Positions 36,798-50,097 of a stretch of DNA of 64,000 bases are shown here, piece by piece. How positions within the stretch are numbered: position 1 is the first letter of the stretch; every line of letters starts with the position of its first letter. The notes under the pieces are model-generated. The model ran no database searches, had not been told where the DNA came from, and saw nothing but the letters and a program-made list of their open reading frames with translations. Where the stretch lies: contig NZ_CP012600.1 of the NCBI RefSeq assembly GCF_001278705.1, positions 1,054,190 through 1,118,189 on the forward strand, written 5' to 3'. Origin of the DNA: Bacillus gobiensis (GTDB lineage: Bacteria; Bacillota; Bacilli; Bacillales; Bacillaceae). The translations under genes and the position numbers were made by a program.

Positions 36798-37946
36798 TTG
36801 AAAAAAATAAGTATTTTAGGCGCCACAGGTTCGATTGGAATTCAAACATTGGACGTATTAAGGTGCCATCCGGATCAATTTCAGCTTGTTTCGATGAGCT
36901 TTGGCAGCAATGTCGAGCAAGCAGTTAAAATCATAAACGAATTTAAACCAGAATATGTTGCAGCGGGCAGTAAAGAAGCCTATGATATATTATCTTCCAA
37001 TGTATTCTCACATTCTTTTTCGGTGGGGTATGGCGAAGAAGCTCTTGCAGAAGCTGCAGTTTATAAAGCAGATTTCCTCGTCAACGCCCTTGTCGGCAGC
37101 GTAGGCTTGGTTCCTACCCTGAAGGCGATTGAAGAAAAAATCCCTGTCGCTTTGGCAAATAAAGAAACTCTTGTCACAGCGGGGCATATAGTAAAAGAAC
37201 ACGCTAAAAGATACAATGTCCCTCTTCTTCCTGTTGACAGTGAGCATTCTGCTATTTTTCAATGTCTGCATGGCGAGCAGCCGAAAACGATAGAGCGTTT
37301 AATTATTACGGCTTCAGGCGGAAGCTTTAGGGAAAAAAAACGGGAAGAGCTTGAAGGGGTAACTGTTAAAGAAGCATTAAACCACCCGAACTGGTCCATG
37401 GGAGCAAAAATTACGATTGACTCAGCAACAATGATGAATAAAGGATTTGAAGTCATTGAAGCTCATTGGCTGTTTGATATTCCTTATGATAAAATCGAAG
37501 TCCTATTACATAAAGAAAGCATTATCCACTCAATGGTAGAATTTAAGGATAGAAGCATTCTGGCTCAACTCGGTTCTCCCGATATGAGGGTGCCGATTCA
37601 ATACGCACTGACCTATCCAGATCGGCTGTCTTTGCCTTCGGTAAAAAGCTTAAATCTATGGGAAGTAGGGCAGCTGAATTTCAAAAAGGCTGATGAGAAG
37701 AGGTACCGTTGCTTACAATTTGCTTTTGAATCAGGTAAAATAGGGGGAACAATGCCTACAGTTCTAAATGCTGCAAACGAAATGGCTGTCGAAGCGTTTC
37801 TTAATGGAAGGATTTCCTTCTTACAAATTGAAGAGCTAATTGAATCATCGTTGAATCGCCATCAGGCAATTGCCCGGCCAAATCTTCAGGACATCCAAGA
37901 AGTGGACAAAGAGACACGAGCTTTTGTTCAATCATTACTTGCATAA
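36798..37946 (+). CDS. dxr: 1-deoxy-D-xylulose 5-phosphate reductoisomerase
   Basis: A 382-residue NADPH-dependent enzyme of the MEP isoprenoid pathway. The nucleotide-binding GATGSIG is at 8-14, substrate and metal motifs [21 protein letters not shown] and [22 protein letters not shown] follow. Start is TTG at 36798 behind AAAAGGAGTG. Its product feeds UppS, encoded upstream. Confidence 0.98.
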   Translation: MKKISILGATGSIGIQTLDVLRCHPDQFQLVSMSFGSNVEQAVKIINEFKPEYVAAGSKEAYDILSSNVFSHSFSVGYGEEALAEAAVYKADFLVNALVGSVGLVPTLKAIEEKIPVALANKETLVTAGHIVKEHAKRYNVPLLPVDSEHSAIFQCLHGEQPKTIERLIITASGGSFREKKREELEGVTVKEALNHPNWSMGAKITIDSATMMNKGFEVIEAHWLFDIPYDKIEVLLHKESIIHSMVEFKDRSILAQLGSPDMRVPIQYALTYPDRLSLPSVKSLNLWEVGQLNFKKADEKRYRCLQFAFESGKIGGTMPTVLNAANEMAVEAFLNGRISFLQIEELIESSLNRHQAIARPNLQDIQEVDKETRAFVQSLLA

Positions 37947-37952
37947 GGTGGT

Positions 37953-39221
37953 ATGTTTGTGAACACGGTTATTGCGTTTATATTAATTTTTGGGACACTC
38001 GTTTTTATCCATGAGCTTGGACACTTGCTTCTTGCTCAAAGAGCAGGAATTCTTTGCCGGGAATTTGCCATCGGTTTTGGACCGAAAATTTTTTCCTTTA
38101 AAAAGAACGAAACAGTGTATACGATCAGGCTTCTTCCTGTTGGCGGATTTGTCCGCATGGCTGGTGAAGATCCGGAAATGCATGAACTAAAGCCCGGATA
38201 TTCAATCGGGATGTTATTTAACAAGGAAGACAAAGTTGAGAAAATCGTATTAAATCAAAAAGAAAAATTTCCTGATGCGCTTATGCTTGAAGTAGAGCAC
38301 GCGGATTTAGAGCACAAAATGACCATTACGGGCTATGAAGACGGAAATGAAGACAGCTTGAAGACGTTTTCTGTCAGTGAAACTTCCTATTTTCTCGTAG
38401 ACGGTGAGCAGATCCAGATTGCCCCGTATAACAGGCAGTTCGGATCGAAAACGGTATGGCAAAGGATTAAAGCGATAGCTGCAGGACCATTAATGAATTT
38501 TGTATTGGCCTTCGTGCTTTTAATCATTATTGGATACGTACAAGGGGTACCTTCTGACGCGCCAAAACTTGGCAAGCTTGCGGATAATGGAGCGGCGATG
38601 GAAGCTGGGCTAAAGGAAGGCGACACTATCCTTACAATTAATGGGGAAAGAATGAGCTCATGGAAAGACGATGTCGTAAAGACTGTTCAGGAAAATCCGA
38701 ATAAACCGTTAGAATTTGAAGTAAACCGCGCCGGCGAAACGATGGATGTGACGGTAACTCCTAAGCCGCAAACGGTTGAAGGCGAGACTGTTGGAATTAT
38801 GGGAGTTTACAGACCGACAGAAAAAGGGTTCTTCAGCCCTTATGCGTATGCTGCCAATACAACGATCGAGAATTCCACGGCGATCATTCAACACTTAGGA
38901 AGGCTTGTGACAGGACAGGTTTCAATCGATGCGCTTGCCGGACCGGTGGGAATTTATGATATGACAGGTCAAGTGGCGCGGACAGGAATCATGAATCTGC
39001 TCTATTTTGCAGCATTTTTAAGTGTGAATCTTGGTGTCATCAATCTTCTTCCGATTCCGGCATTAGATGGAGGAAGACTTTTATTCTTACTTGTTGAAGC
39101 GGTTCGGGGCAAACCGATCAATCGCGAAAAAGAAGCCTTTGTCGTCTTTATTGGCGTTGCATTTTTAATGCTGCTTATGTTGGTTGTAACATGGAACGAC
39201 ATACAACGGCTGTTTTTATAA
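37953..39221 (+). CDS. rasP: RasP (RseP), intramembrane site-2 metalloprotease
   Basis: A 422-residue zinc protease in the membrane. HELGH at 20-24 lies in the first transmembrane helix. The central PDZ domain is about 200-280 (AGLKEGDTILTINGERM). The third ligand motif NLLPIPALDGGR is near 367-378. In B. subtilis it cleaves the anti-sigma factor RsiW and FtsL. ATG 37953 matches the B. subtilis N-terminus (FVNTVIAF), but GTG at 37959 has the better 7-nt spacer from AAGGTGG. Confidence 0.96.
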   Translation: MFVNTVIAFILIFGTLVFIHELGHLLLAQRAGILCREFAIGFGPKIFSFKKNETVYTIRLLPVGGFVRMAGEDPEMHELKPGYSIGMLFNKEDKVEKIVLNQKEKFPDALMLEVEHADLEHKMTITGYEDGNEDSLKTFSVSETSYFLVDGEQIQIAPYNRQFGSKTVWQRIKAIAAGPLMNFVLAFVLLIIIGYVQGVPSDAPKLGKLADNGAAMEAGLKEGDTILTINGERMSSWKDDVVKTVQENPNKPLEFEVNRAGETMDVTVTPKPQTVEGETVGIMGVYRPTEKGFFSPYAYAANTTIENSTAIIQHLGRLVTGQVSIDALAGPVGIYDMTGQVARTGIMNLLYFAAFLSVNLGVINLLPIPALDGGRLLFLLVEAVRGKPINREKEAFVVFIGVAFLMLLMLVVTWNDIQRLFL

Positions 39222-39235
39222 TGAAGGATAGATGA

Positions 39236-40960
<1,725 letters not shown>

Positions 40961-41012
40961 TGATCTGAGAAGGCCTCCGGGTGTTTCATTTCAATCGAAT
41001 GTAAATTAAAAT

Positions 41013-41047
41013 AGAAGGTACCTCGTCAATCCCTCGAGGTACCTTCT
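41013..41047 (+). terminator. Perfect 13-bp hairpin between proS and polC
   Basis: AGAAGGTACCTCG (41013-41025) is perfectly complementary to CGAGGTACCTTCT (41035-41047) with a 9-nt loop. It is followed only by ATTATGAATAAAAATAAGG, so the U-tract is poor. It may end the uppS-proS transcript inefficiently, act as an RNA-processing or stability hairpin, or shield the polC start region. Confidence 0.6.
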
Positions 41048-41077
41048 ATTATGAATAAAAATAAGGGGGATCCGGCT

Positions 41078-44000
41078 TTGGAAGAAAAAAGGCCAGACAG
41101 CGGACAGCAATTTCAACTGTTGCTTGAGCAAATTCAAATATCAGATGAGTGGAAGAAGTCCCATTTTAAAGACGGACAAATCGAAAAGCTAACCGTCCAT
41201 AAGTCAACAAAAACGTGGGAGTTTCAATTAAAACTCACGGACTTGCTGCCTCTGACAATTTATGATGCATTTATTCTTAAACTAAAGAATGCTTTTTCAC
41301 ATATTGCTGCTGTAAACTGTACCATTTCTGTCGAAAATCCGAACGTTCAATTGGGAATTGTTCAGGACTTTTGGGGAGCGTGTATTAACGGAATTGACGG
41401 AATATCCCCGCCGATTTATACATTGTTGAGTCAACAAAAACCCGTGCTTTCTGGAAATAAGCTTATTCTCAAGGCGAAAACAGATACTGAAGCGCAAGCG
41501 CTGAAGACAAAATACAGCCATTACATCCAGCAAAGCTACCGCCGTTTTGGTTTCCCGGAATTTATGATCGAGACTGAAATTTTTGTGTCGGAAGATGAGA
41601 TTCAAAAATTCAAAGAACTTAAATTGGCAGAAGATAAAGAAAGAGCACATCAAGCGCTGATCGACATGGAGCGTATGGAAAAAGAAAGCTCCGACGATGC
41701 AGAACCATCCGGCCCGCTCGTACTAGGCTATCCGATCAAAGATGGCGAGGAGATCCGATCTCTAGACAGCATTATGGACGAGGAGCGGAGAATAACGATT
41801 CAAGGCTATGTGTTCGATGCTGAAACGAGAGAATTAAAAAGCGGCAGGACACTTTGTATTTTTAAAGTGACAGATTACACGGACAGCATCCTAGTAAAAA
41901 TGTTCTCACGTGAAAAAGAAGATGCCCAATTGATGAAATCACTCAAAAAAGGTATGTGGGTCAAAGCGAGAGGAAGCATTCAAAACGACACGTTTGTAAG
42001 AGACCTAGTCATGATCGCAAATGATGTGAATGAAATCAAAGGGAAATCCCGTGAGGATACTTCTGAGAAAGGCAAAAAAAGAGTCGAACTCCACTTGCAT
42101 TCTCCAATGAGTCAAATGGATGCCGTTACTGGTATTGAAAAGTATGTTCAGCAAGCAAAAAAATGGAACCATACAGCAATTGCAGTTACCGATCACGCAG
42201 TGGTTCAATCGTTTCCTGACGCCTATTCAGCCAGTAAAAAGCATGGCGTGAAAATGATCTATGGAGTGGAAGTCAACCTTGTCGATGACGGGATACCAAT
42301 TGCTTACAATCCAACTCACAGGAATCTGGCAGAGGATACGTATGTCGTGTTTGACGTGGAAACTACCGGTCTTTCCGCTGTATATGACACGATCATTGAG
42401 CTTGCCGCAGTAAAAATCCATAACGGAGAAATCGTTGATCGATTCGAACGGTTTGCGAATCCCCATCATCCGTTATCCGCAACGACCATTGAATTGACAG
42501 GGATTACGGATGATATGGTTAAAGACGCGCCTGATGTGGATGTGATTATTCGGGAATTTAAAGAGTGGATAAAAGACGATATTTTAGTAGCGCACAATGC
42601 AAGCTTCGACATGGGCTTTCTGAACGTTGCTTATAAAAAGCTGTTAAAGACGGATAAAGCAGCGAATCCGGTCATTGATACGCTTGAGCTAGGTCGGTTT
42701 TTATATCCCGAATTCAAAAACCATCGGCTGAACACGCTTTGCAAAAAATTTGATATCGAATTGACACAGCACCATAGAGCCATTTACGATGCGGAAGCGA
42801 CTGGATATTTATTATTAAAAATGCTGAAGGATGCTCAAGAAAAAGACATTCTGTTCCATGATCAGCTGAATGAAAACATGGGGCAATCCAATGCATACCA
42901 GAAATCAAGGCCGCATCATGCGACACTGCTTGCACAAAACGAAACGGGATTGAAAAATTTATTTAAGCTCGTTTCATTATCCCATATCGAATACTTTTAC
43001 CGAGTTCCTAGAATACCAAGATCCCTGCTTGAAAAATACAGAGAAGGGCTATTAATTGGTTCAGGCTGCGATAAAGGGGAAGTATTTGAAGGAATGATGC
43101 AAAAATCACCTGATGAAGTAGAGGATATTGCTTCATTCTATGATTATATTGAGGTTCACCCGCCTGACGTATACCAGCATCTTTTAGAGCTGGAATTGGT
43201 ACGGGATGAAAGAGCCTTAAAAGAAATCATATCCAATATTGTTAAGCTCGGAGACAAGTTAAACAAACCTGTTGTGGCAACAGGAAATGTCCATTATTTA
43301 GATCCTGAGGATAAAATATACCGCAAAATATTGATCAGCAGCATGGGCGGCGCAAATCCATTGAACCGCCATAAGCTTCCGAAAGTACATTTTCGGACGA
43401 CTGACGAAATGCTCGCTTCTTTTTCATTTTTGGACAAGCAGAAAGCAGAAGAAATTGTGATAGAGAACTCGAATCAAATCAACGACATGATTGACGAGAT
43501 TAAACCTATTAAAGATGATTTGTTCACACCAAAAATAGATGGTGCTGATGAAGAAATCAGGGAAATGAGCTATGCGCGTGCGAGGAGCATTTATGGTGAC
43601 GATTTGCCGAAGATCGTTGAGGACCGCATTGAAAAAGAGTTGAAAAGTATCATCGGACACGGCTTTGCAGTCATCTACCTGATTTCGCACAAGCTTGTGA
43701 AGAAATCGCTCGATGACGGCTATCTTGTTGGATCAAGGGGGTCTGTGGGATCTTCTTTAGTCGCGACTTTGACGGAAATTACAGAAGTTAATCCGCTGCC
43801 GCCGCATTACGTGTGCCCGCACTGCAAGCAATCAGAATTTTTTAATGACGGTTCGGTAGGGTCAGGCTTTGATTTGCCCGATAAAGCTTGTCCAGGATGC
43901 GGGGCTGAGTACAGTAAAGACGGCCATGACATTCCGTTTGAAACATTTCTTGGCTTTAAAGGGGACAAAGTTCCCGATATTGATTTGAATTTCTCAGGCG

Positions 44001-45394
44001 AATATCAGCCAAGAGCTCACAATTATACGAAGGTTTTATTCGGTGAAGACAATGTGTACCGTGCTGGAACGATCGGAACAGTGGCAGAAAAAACAGCCTA
44101 TGGCTACGTGAAGGGCTATGCAAGTGACCATAATCTGCACTATAGAGGCGCTGAAATCGACAGGCTCGTTCAAGGCTGCACCGGCGTAAAAAGAACCACA
44201 GGGCAGCATCCCGGGGGGATAATCGTTGTACCGGACTATATGGATATTTTTGATTTTTCTCCGATTCAGTTTCCTGCAGATGCCACTGGATCGGAATGGA
44301 AAACGACACATTTTGATTTCCATTCGATCCACGATAATCTGCTGAAGCTTGATATACTGGGACATGATGATCCAACAGTCATCAGAATGCTTCAGGATTT
44401 AAGCGGGATTGATCCGAAGACGATCCCGACCGATGATCCTGAGGTGATGAAAATATTCAGCGGGACAGAGCCTCTTGGAGTGACCGAGGAACAAATCATG
44501 TGTAAAACCGGAACGCTCGGCATACCGGAATTCGGAACAAAATTTGTCCGGCAAATGCTTGAAGATACAAAGCCGACAACCTTTTCCGAGTTGGTCCAGA
44601 TCTCGGGACTTTCACACGGCACTGATGTTTGGCTCGGAAATGCCCAGGAGCTGATTCACAATTCGATTTGCGAATTAAGTGAAGTTATCGGGTGCCGGGA
44701 TGATATTATGGTTTATTTGATCTATCAAGGCCTAGATCCGTCCCTTGCCTTCAAGATCATGGAATTTGTCCGTAAAGGGAAAGGATTAAACCCCGAATGG
44801 GAAGAAGAAATGAAAGAAAATAATGTACCGAATTGGTACATTGATTCCTGTAAAAAAATCAAGTATATGTTTCCGAAGGCGCATGCTGCCGCCTATGTCC
44901 TTATGGCTGTACGGATCGCCTACTTTAAAGTTCATCATGCTTTGCTTTATTATGCTGCTTACTTTACGGTTAGAGCAGATGACTTTGATATTGATGCCAT
45001 GATTAAAGGTTCAAATGCTATAAGAGCTGCAATTGAAGAAATCACGAGCAAAGGGCTTGACGCATCTGCCAAAGAAAAGAATTTGTTAACCGTGCTTGAG
45101 ATCTCGCTTGAAATGGTTGAAAGAGGTTATTCTTTTCAGAAGGTGGACTTGTATAAATCAAGCGCCTCGGAATTTATTATTGAAGGAAAAACATTGATAC
45201 CTCCATTTAACTCAATTCCGGGTCTCGGAACAAACGCAGCCTTAAATATCGTCAAAGCTCGTGAAGAAGGAGAATTTCTGTCGAAAGAAGATCTCCAAAA
45301 GCGAGGGAAGGTATCAAAAACCATATTGGAGTATCTTGATCGGCACGGCTGTTTAGAAGCATTGCCGGACCAAAATCAACTGTCACTGTTTTAA
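41078..45394 (+). CDS. polC: PolC, DNA polymerase III alpha subunit (Gram-positive type)
   Basis: A 1438-residue replicative polymerase. Order: N-terminal domains (about 1-230), OB fold with [11 protein letters not shown] (about 235-320), split PHP domain beginning [13 protein letters not shown], inserted DEDD proofreading exonuclease ([32 protein letters not shown], about 420-590), second PHP part, and the polymerase core with a four-Cys zinc site (CPHC and CPGC). PDIDLNFSG supplies catalytic Asp residues. TTG at 41078 gives nearly the B. subtilis length (1437) and has AGGGGG upstream; ATG at 41051 touches the hairpin. Confidence 0.97.
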   Translation: MEEKRPDSGQQFQLLLEQIQISDEWKKSHFKDGQIEKLTVHKSTKTWEFQLKLTDLLPLTIYDAFILKLKNAFSHIAAVNCTISVENPNVQLGIVQDFWGACINGIDGISPPIYTLLSQQKPVLSGNKLILKAKTDTEAQALKTKYSHYIQQSYRRFGFPEFMIETEIFVSEDEIQKFKELKLAEDKERAHQALIDMERMEKESSDDAEPSGPLVLGYPIKDGEEIRSLDSIMDEERRITIQGYVFDAETRELKSGRTLCIFKVTDYTDSILVKMFSREKEDAQLMKSLKKGMWVKARGSIQNDTFVRDLVMIANDVNEIKGKSREDTSEKGKKRVELHLHSPMSQMDAVTGIEKYVQQAKKWNHTAIAVTDHAVVQSFPDAYSASKKHGVKMIYGVEVNLVDDGIPIAYNPTHRNLAEDTYVVFDVETTGLSAVYDTIIELAAVKIHNGEIVDRFERFANPHHPLSATTIELTGITDDMVKDAPDVDVIIREFKEWIKDDILVAHNASFDMGFLNVAYKKLLKTDKAANPVIDTLELGRFLYPEFKNHRLNTLCKKFDIELTQHHRAIYDAEATGYLLLKMLKDAQEKDILFHDQLNENMGQSNAYQKSRPHHATLLAQNETGLKNLFKLVSLSHIEYFYRVPRIPRSLLEKYREGLLIGSGCDKGEVFEGMMQKSPDEVEDIASFYDYIEVHPPDVYQHLLELELVRDERALKEIISNIVKLGDKLNKPVVATGNVHYLDPEDKIYRKILISSMGGANPLNRHKLPKVHFRTTDEMLASFSFLDKQKAEEIVIENSNQINDMIDEIKPIKDDLFTPKIDGADEEIREMSYARARSIYGDDLPKIVEDRIEKELKSIIGHGFAVIYLISHKLVKKSLDDGYLVGSRGSVGSSLVATLTEITEVNPLPPHYVCPHCKQSEFFNDGSVGSGFDLPDKACPGCGAEYSKDGHDIPFETFLGFKGDKVPDIDLNFSGEYQPRAHNYTKVLFGEDNVYRAGTIGTVAEKTAYGYVKGYASDHNLHYRGAEIDRLVQGCTGVKRTTGQHPGGIIVVPDYMDIFDFSPIQFPADATGSEWKTTHFDFHSIHDNLLKLDILGHDDPTVIRMLQDLSGIDPKTIPTDDPEVMKIFSGTEPLGVTEEQIMCKTGTLGIPEFGTKFVRQMLEDTKPTTFSELVQISGLSHGTDVWLGNAQELIHNSICELSEVIGCRDDIMVYLIYQGLDPSLAFKIMEFVRKGKGLNPEWEEEMKENNVPNWYIDSCKKIKYMFPKAHAAAYVLMAVRIAYFKVHHALLYYAAYFTVRADDFDIDAMIKGSNAIRAAIEEITSKGLDASAKEKNLLTVLEISLEMVERGYSFQKVDLYKSSASEFIIEGKTLIPPFNSIPGLGTNAALNIVKAREEGEFLSKEDLQKRGKVSKTILEYLDRHGCLEALPDQNQLSLF

Positions 45395-45430
45395 TCTTTT
45401 TCGCTTATTTTGTTGCCATTGGTACTTCAT

Positions 45431-45459
45431 TTGCATATCGATTTTGGTTATGATATAGT
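45431..45459 (+). promoter_or_regulatory. SigA promoter of the rimP-nusA-infB operon
   Basis: TTGCAT (45431-45436), 17 bp, TATAGT (45454-45459), located about 275 bp upstream of rimP. The distance implies a long 5' leader. Confidence 0.65.
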
Positions 45460-45465
45460 TTTAAT

Positions 45466-45692
45466 GGAAATCCTGATGTTTTTTTGGCAAAGAGTGGGGA
45501 AACCCGCTCTTTTGTATTGAGCAGGCAATTGATCTGCAATCGTTTTTAGTATGAACCCCGATCAGGGGATTTTCAATCTACATTTGATCAACTGCCAGTA
45601 AATGCTTCGGTTGGTCACCAGTGGGTATGTATTCACCCCATTGGCAAGGTTCACTTTATGTATCCCTGCTCCTTGTAAAAGGCAGGGTTTTT
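45466..45692 (+). promoter_or_regulatory. Structured leader with probable attenuator upstream of rimP-nusA
   Basis: This roughly 225-nt leader holds four potential stems: AAAGAGTGGG/CCCGCTCTTT (45489-45512); a long-range GGCAATTGATC/GATCAACTGCC (45524-45534 with 45586-45596, one mismatch) that encloses CCCC/GGGG (45556-45568); CCAGTGGG/CCCATTGG (45618-45644); and CCCTGC/GCAGGG (45664-45687) followed by TTTTTATT. The last is a terminator placed before the first gene. In B. subtilis NusA limits its own operon by NusA-dependent termination in the leader; the same logic is inferred here. Confidence 0.7.
45664..45692 (+). terminator. Leader terminator before rimP
   Basis: CCCTGC (45664-45669) pairs with GCAGGG (45682-45687) and CCTT/AAGG can extend inward, followed by TTTTT. 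It lies 41 bp before the rimP ATG, so it can only act as an attenuator for the operon it precedes. Confidence 0.8.
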
Positions 45693-45733
45693 ATTCACCG
45701 TGATACGTTTTGTACGGTCGCTAGGAGGAAAAA

Positions 45734-46207
45734 ATGAGCAAAAAAGTAATTGATATTGTTGAAGAGATGGTTCTGCCTATCCTGCAAAATCTCCAGCTTG
45801 AACTTGTAGACGTTGAGTTTGTCAAAGAAGGTCAAAACTGGTTCCTTCGTGTATTTATTGATTCGGAAAACGGTGTGGACATTGAAGAGTGCGCGAATGT
45901 AAGCGAAGCATTAAGCGAAAAGCTTGACAAGGCAGACCCTATCAAGCAAAATTATTTTCTTGAGGTTTCCTCGCCCGGAGCTGAACGTCCGTTGAAAAAA
46001 AGGGCAGACTTTGAAAAATCCATTTCAAAAAACGTTTACATAAAAACGTATGAACCGATTGACGGAGTAAAGGTCTTTGAAGGAGAACTGAGCGGATTTG
46101 ACGGGGAAGTAGTAACTGTCACAATCAAGATCAAAACGAGAAAAAAACAAATCAACATTCCTTATGAAAAAATCGCAAGTGCAAGATTGGCTGTTTCATT
46201 CCATTAA
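45734..46207 (+). CDS. rimP: RimP, ribosome maturation factor for the 30S subunit
   Basis: A 157-residue 30S assembly factor (YlxS). Conserved [22 protein letters not shown] and [21 protein letters not shown] occur in the N-terminal domain, and an Sm-like C-terminal domain follows. CTAGGAGGAAAAA precedes the ATG. First gene of the nusA operon. Confidence 0.97.
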   Translation: MSKKVIDIVEEMVLPILQNLQLELVDVEFVKEGQNWFLRVFIDSENGVDIEECANVSEALSEKLDKADPIKQNYFLEVSSPGAERPLKKRADFEKSISKNVYIKTYEPIDGVKVFEGELSGFDGEVVTVTIKIKTRKKQINIPYEKIASARLAVSFH

Positions 46208-46231
46208 TGATTAAAGGGGGAGCGTTTAAGC

Positions 46232-47335
46232 ATGAGCAGTGAATTGTTGGATGCCCTGACTGTTCTAGAAAAAGAAAAAGGGATCAGTAAAGAAATTATT
46301 ATCGATGCCATTGAGGCGGCTTTGATCTCGGCTTACAAACGAAACTTTAACCAGGCTCAAAATGTCCGCGTCGATCTAAATCGCGTAAGCGGAACAATTA
46401 GGGTATTTGCTAGAAAAGACGTCGTCGATGAAGTATATGATCCGAGGCTAGAGATTTCTATCGACGACTCCAGAAAGATTAATCCGAATTATATAAGCGG
46501 TGATGTCGTAGAAATTGAAGTAACACCAAAGGATTTCGGCCGGATTGCAGCCCAAACTGCAAAACAGGTGGTTACCCAGCGTGTAAGAGAAGCCGAGCGC
46601 GGAGTAATTTATAATGAATTCATCGATCGCGAAGAGGACATAATGACAGGCATTGTTCAGAGAATCGATCATAAATTCATTTATGTTTCGTTAGGAAAAA
46701 TTGAAGCGATTTTACCGGTAAATGAACAAATGCCGAACGAAAGCTATAAACCGCATGATCGGATAAAAGTATTTATCACAAAAGTGGAGAAAACGACGAA
46801 AGGTCCGCAAATCTACGTTTCTAGAACACATCCTGGACTTTTGAAGCGATTATTTGAAATTGAAGTACCGGAAATTTATGATGGAACAGTGGAACTTATG
46901 TCAGTTGCAAGAGAAGCTGGCGACCGTTCAAAAATTTCCGTCCGTACAGATGATCCTGATGTCGATCCGGTAGGCTCCTGTGTTGGACCGAAAGGACAGC
47001 GAGTTCAAGCCATTGTAAATGAGCTGAAAGGCGAAAAAATCGATATTGTCCAATGGTCAAATGATCCAGTGGAATTTGTGGCCAATGCTTTAAGCCCATC
47101 AAAGGTGATCGAGGTTCTCGTCAATGAGGAGGACAAAGCGACAACTGTGATCGTACCGGATTACCAGCTTTCATTAGCCATAGGTAAAAGGGGGCAAAAT
47201 GCCCGTCTTGCAGCGAAGCTAACAAACTGGAAAATCGATATTAAGAGCGAGACGGATGCTGCAGAGCTAGGTTTATTATCAAACGAACAGGACGAATTTG
47301 TTTCTGAAGCTCCATCTTCCGAACAGGATGAATAA
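46232..47335 (+). CDS. nusA: NusA, transcription termination/antitermination factor
   Basis: A 367-residue RNA polymerase-binding protein. N-terminal domain (about 1-130), S1 domain (about 135-200), then KH1 and KH2 with VDPVGSCVGPKGQRVQAIVNEL and LAIGKRGQNARLAAKLTNW. It lacks the C-terminal acidic repeats of the E. coli protein, as in other Firmicutes. AAGGGGGAG lies before the ATG. In B. subtilis it controls this same operon through leader termination. Confidence 0.98.
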   Translation: MSSELLDALTVLEKEKGISKEIIIDAIEAALISAYKRNFNQAQNVRVDLNRVSGTIRVFARKDVVDEVYDPRLEISIDDSRKINPNYISGDVVEIEVTPKDFGRIAAQTAKQVVTQRVREAERGVIYNEFIDREEDIMTGIVQRIDHKFIYVSLGKIEAILPVNEQMPNESYKPHDRIKVFITKVEKTTKGPQIYVSRTHPGLLKRLFEIEVPEIYDGTVELMSVAREAGDRSKISVRTDDPDVDPVGSCVGPKGQRVQAIVNELKGEKIDIVQWSNDPVEFVANALSPSKVIEVLVNEEDKATTVIVPDYQLSLAIGKRGQNARLAAKLTNWKIDIKSETDAAELGLLSNEQDEFVSEAPSSEQDE

Positions 47336-47350
47336 GAGGGGTGATTTTGG

Positions 47351-47635
47351 GTGAAAAGCAAGAAAAAAATTCCTTTGCGAAAATGTATCGTGACAGGAGA
47401 AATGATGCCTAAAAAGGAACTCATCCGAATTGTCAGATCCAAAGAAGGAGACATATCCGTCGATCCTACTGGCAAAAAAAATGGCCGTGGCGCGTATTTG
47501 ACACTTACTGAAGAAAGTATTCTCACGGCGCAGAAAAAAAATATCCTGTCAAAACAATTTCAAACAAAAATTGATGATGAGATATACGATCAATTATTAG
47601 AATTAGCGAAAAAGGGAAACAATGCAAATGGATAA
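47351..47635 (+). CDS. ylxR: YlxR, small nucleic-acid-binding protein
   Basis: A 94-residue protein of the YlxR family. The core is [22 protein letters not shown] followed by [14 protein letters not shown]; the GRGAY motif is diagnostic. The start is GTG at 47351 with AGAGGGGTG upstream. It overlaps ylxQ by 14 bp. The protein is RNA-binding-like; reported links include RNase P, but its role is not settled. Confidence 0.95.
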   Translation: MKSKKKIPLRKCIVTGEMMPKKELIRIVRSKEGDISVDPTGKKNGRGAYLTLTEESILTAQKKNILSKQFQTKIDDEIYDQLLELAKKGNNANG

Positions 47636-47930
47636 TAACAACTGGTTTCCCTTGCTGGGTCTAGCATATCGGGCACGGAAGGTCGTTACTGGTGAAGAGT
47701 CAGTCATTAAAGAAATTCGGAGTACCTCTGCAAAAATCGTATTGCTTAGTGATGACGCTTCAGCAAATACGGCTAAAAAAGTAACGGACAAATGCAAATA
47801 CTACAATATTCCTTATAAACGAGTATCAAACCGCGAGATTCTTGGCCAGGCAATCGGCAAGGATTCGAGAGTTGTGGTAGCCGTCACTGACCAAGGATTT
47901 GCGAAAAAGTTACTAAACTTGCTCGATTAA
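47622..47930 (+). CDS. ylxQ: YlxQ, L7Ae-family RNA-binding protein
   Basis: A 102-residue L7Ae/L30e-type protein (also called RplGA-like). [24 protein letters not shown] and [25 protein letters not shown] are the family pattern, and L7Ae proteins bind kink-turn RNA. The ATG at 47622 has AAAGGG 5 nt upstream; ATG 47628 is an alternative. Confidence 0.95.
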   Translation: MQMDNNNWFPLLGLAYRARKVVTGEESVIKEIRSTSAKIVLLSDDASANTAKKVTDKCKYYNIPYKRVSNREILGQAIGKDSRVVVAVTDQGFAKKLLNLLD

Positions 47931-47949
47931 TTTTTTTGGGGGTGAACGA

Positions 47950-50097
47950 ATGGCTAAAATGAGAGTTTATGAATACGCGAAAACAATAAATGTATCAAGC
48001 AAGGATATTTTAACGACTCTGAAAGATTTGGATATGGAAGTAAACAACCATATGGCTATGATCGATGAGAATGTTATCAAACAGTTGGATGGGAAATTTA
48101 AAACAAACGGCGGATCGCCTGCCGGAAAACAATCTGCCCCTGATAAAAAGCAGGGAGCGCAACCGAACAAAGTCCAACAGATTACTGCAAATCAAAACAA
48201 AAACCGCAACGGAAAGAAGAATGACGTGCAAAATATACAAAATAACAACAAAAACAAGAAAAACAATAAAAACAACAAAAAAAATAATAAACGAAATAAT
48301 AATCAACAAAATAATTTTAAGCAGCCAAAGCCTGTAAAAGCACTTCCTGAAAAAATCACTTTTACAAACAGCAAATCGGTGGGGGCACTGGCAGAAGAAT
48401 TAGGCAGAGAGCCTTCTGAAATCATTAAAAAACTTATGCTGCTTGGTGTTATGGCTACAATCAACCAAGACCTCGATAAAGATACGGTAGAGCTTATCGC
48501 TGCAGAATACGGCGTTGAAGTAGAAGAAGTCATTGTTTTGGAAGAAACCGAGCTTGAAAAATATGAAGAGCCTGAAACGGAAGAGAATCTAGAGATCAGG
48601 CCGCCGGTTGTTACGATTATGGGACACGTCGACCACGGGAAAACGACTTTGCTTGACAGCATCCGGAAAACGAAGGTCGCCCTTGGAGAAGCTGGCGGTA
48701 TTACCCAGCATATCGGTGCCTACCAAATTGAAGATGACGGCAAAAAAATTACGTTCCTTGATACCCCGGGACACGCAGCATTTACAACGATGCGTGCTCG
48801 CGGAGCGGAAGTAACTGACATTACAATATTAGTGGTAGCTGCGGACGACGGCGTAATGCCGCAAACTGTGGAGGCAATTAACCATGCAAAAGCTGCCGAA
48901 GTTCCTATTATTGTAGCTGTAAACAAAATAGACAAACCTGGAGCAAATCCAGATCGCGTGATGCAAGAGCTGACTGAGCATGGGCTCGTGCCTGAAAGCT
49001 GGGGCGGAGAAACGATCTTTGTACCTCTTTCTGCATTAAATGGAGAAGGTATTGATGAATTAATCGAAATGATTCTTCTTGTGAGTGAAGTAGAAGAATT
49101 GAAGGCTGACCCTAATCGCAGGGCAAAAGGAACCGTCATTGAAGCTGAGCTTGATAAAGGCCGCGGCTCAGTCGCAACGCTTTTAGTTCAGACAGGAACG
49201 CTTAACGTTGGAGATCCTATCGTTGTCGGAAATTCCTTCGGCCGCGTCCGTGCGATGGTAAACGACATTGGCAGACGTGTGAAAACGGCCGGTCCATCTA
49301 CCCCTGTTGAAATAACAGGTTTAAATGATGTTCCGAATGCTGGCGACCAGTTCCTAGTATTTAAAGACGAAAAAACAGCCCGTCAAGTAGGAGAGGCGCG
49401 TGCTTCGAAACAAATGGAAGAGCAGCGATCTGATAAAGCGAAGCTCAGCTTAGATGATTTGTTTGAACAAATCAAGCAGGGGGACGTTAAGGATATTAAT
49501 CTTGTCGTGAAAGCTGACGTTCAAGGTTCTGCCGAAGCCCTTACCGCATCCCTTCAAAAAATCGAAGTAGAAGGCGTCAAGGTAAAAATCATTCACACAG
49601 GCGTTGGAGCGATCACCGAATCGGATATTATTTTAGCTTCTGCTTCAAATGCGATTGTAATCGGCTTTAACGTTCGTCCGGATGGCAATGCCAAAAAAAC
49701 GGCAGATTCTGAAAACGTCGATATCCGTCTTCACCGGATCATTTATAAAGTCATTGAGGAAATTGAGTCCGCAATGAAAGGGATGCTTGATCCAGAATAC
49801 GAGGAAAAAGTGATCGGCCAAGTGGAAGTCCGCCAAACGTTTAAAGTGTCCAGAATCGGAACAATTGCCGGTGGATACGTGACAGAAGGCTCGATTACTA
49901 GAGACAGCGGGATCCGCTTGATTCGTGACGGCGTTGTTATTTATGAAGGCGAAGTAGACGTCTTGAAACGCTATAAAGATGACGTAAAGGAAGTATCACA
50001 AGGATACGAATGCGGAATCACAATAAAAAAATACAATGATATACGGGAAGGCGATGTACTAGAGGCGTATGTCATGCAAGAAATTGAAAGAAAATGA
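47950..50097 (+). CDS. infB: Translation initiation factor IF-2
   Basis: A 715-residue GTPase that brings initiator tRNA to the ribosome. The N-terminal IF2_N domains flank a low-complexity Asn/Lys segment at about 80-125. The G1 motif GHVDHGKTT is at 225-233, DTPGHAAF and NKIDKP follow. C-terminal domains include the initiator-tRNA-binding region with [33 protein letters not shown] precedes the ATG. Overlaps ylxP by 4 bp. Confidence 0.99.
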   Translation: MAKMRVYEYAKTINVSSKDILTTLKDLDMEVNNHMAMIDENVIKQLDGKFKTNGGSPAGKQSAPDKKQGAQPNKVQQITANQNKNRNGKKNDVQNIQNNNKNKKNNKNNKKNNKRNNNQQNNFKQPKPVKALPEKITFTNSKSVGALAEELGREPSEIIKKLMLLGVMATINQDLDKDTVELIAAEYGVEVEEVIVLEETELEKYEEPETEENLEIRPPVVTIMGHVDHGKTTLLDSIRKTKVALGEAGGITQHIGAYQIEDDGKKITFLDTPGHAAFTTMRARGAEVTDITILVVAADDGVMPQTVEAINHAKAAEVPIIVAVNKIDKPGANPDRVMQELTEHGLVPESWGGETIFVPLSALNGEGIDELIEMILLVSEVEELKADPNRRAKGTVIEAELDKGRGSVATLLVQTGTLNVGDPIVVGNSFGRVRAMVNDIGRRVKTAGPSTPVEITGLNDVPNAGDQFLVFKDEKTARQVGEARASKQMEEQRSDKAKLSLDDLFEQIKQGDVKDINLVVKADVQGSAEALTASLQKIEVEGVKVKIIHTGVGAITESDIILASASNAIVIGFNVRPDGNAKKTADSENVDIRLHRIIYKVIEEIESAMKGMLDPEYEEKVIGQVEVRQTFKVSRIGTIAGGYVTEGSITRDSGIRLIRDGVVIYEGEVDVLKRYKDDVKEVSQGYECGITIKKYNDIREGDVLEAYVMQEIERK

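Noticed and set aside
43956..44375. Minus-strand open frame of 139 codons inside polC
   Set aside because: Antisense to the conserved polymerase core; no initiation signal and no family resemblance.
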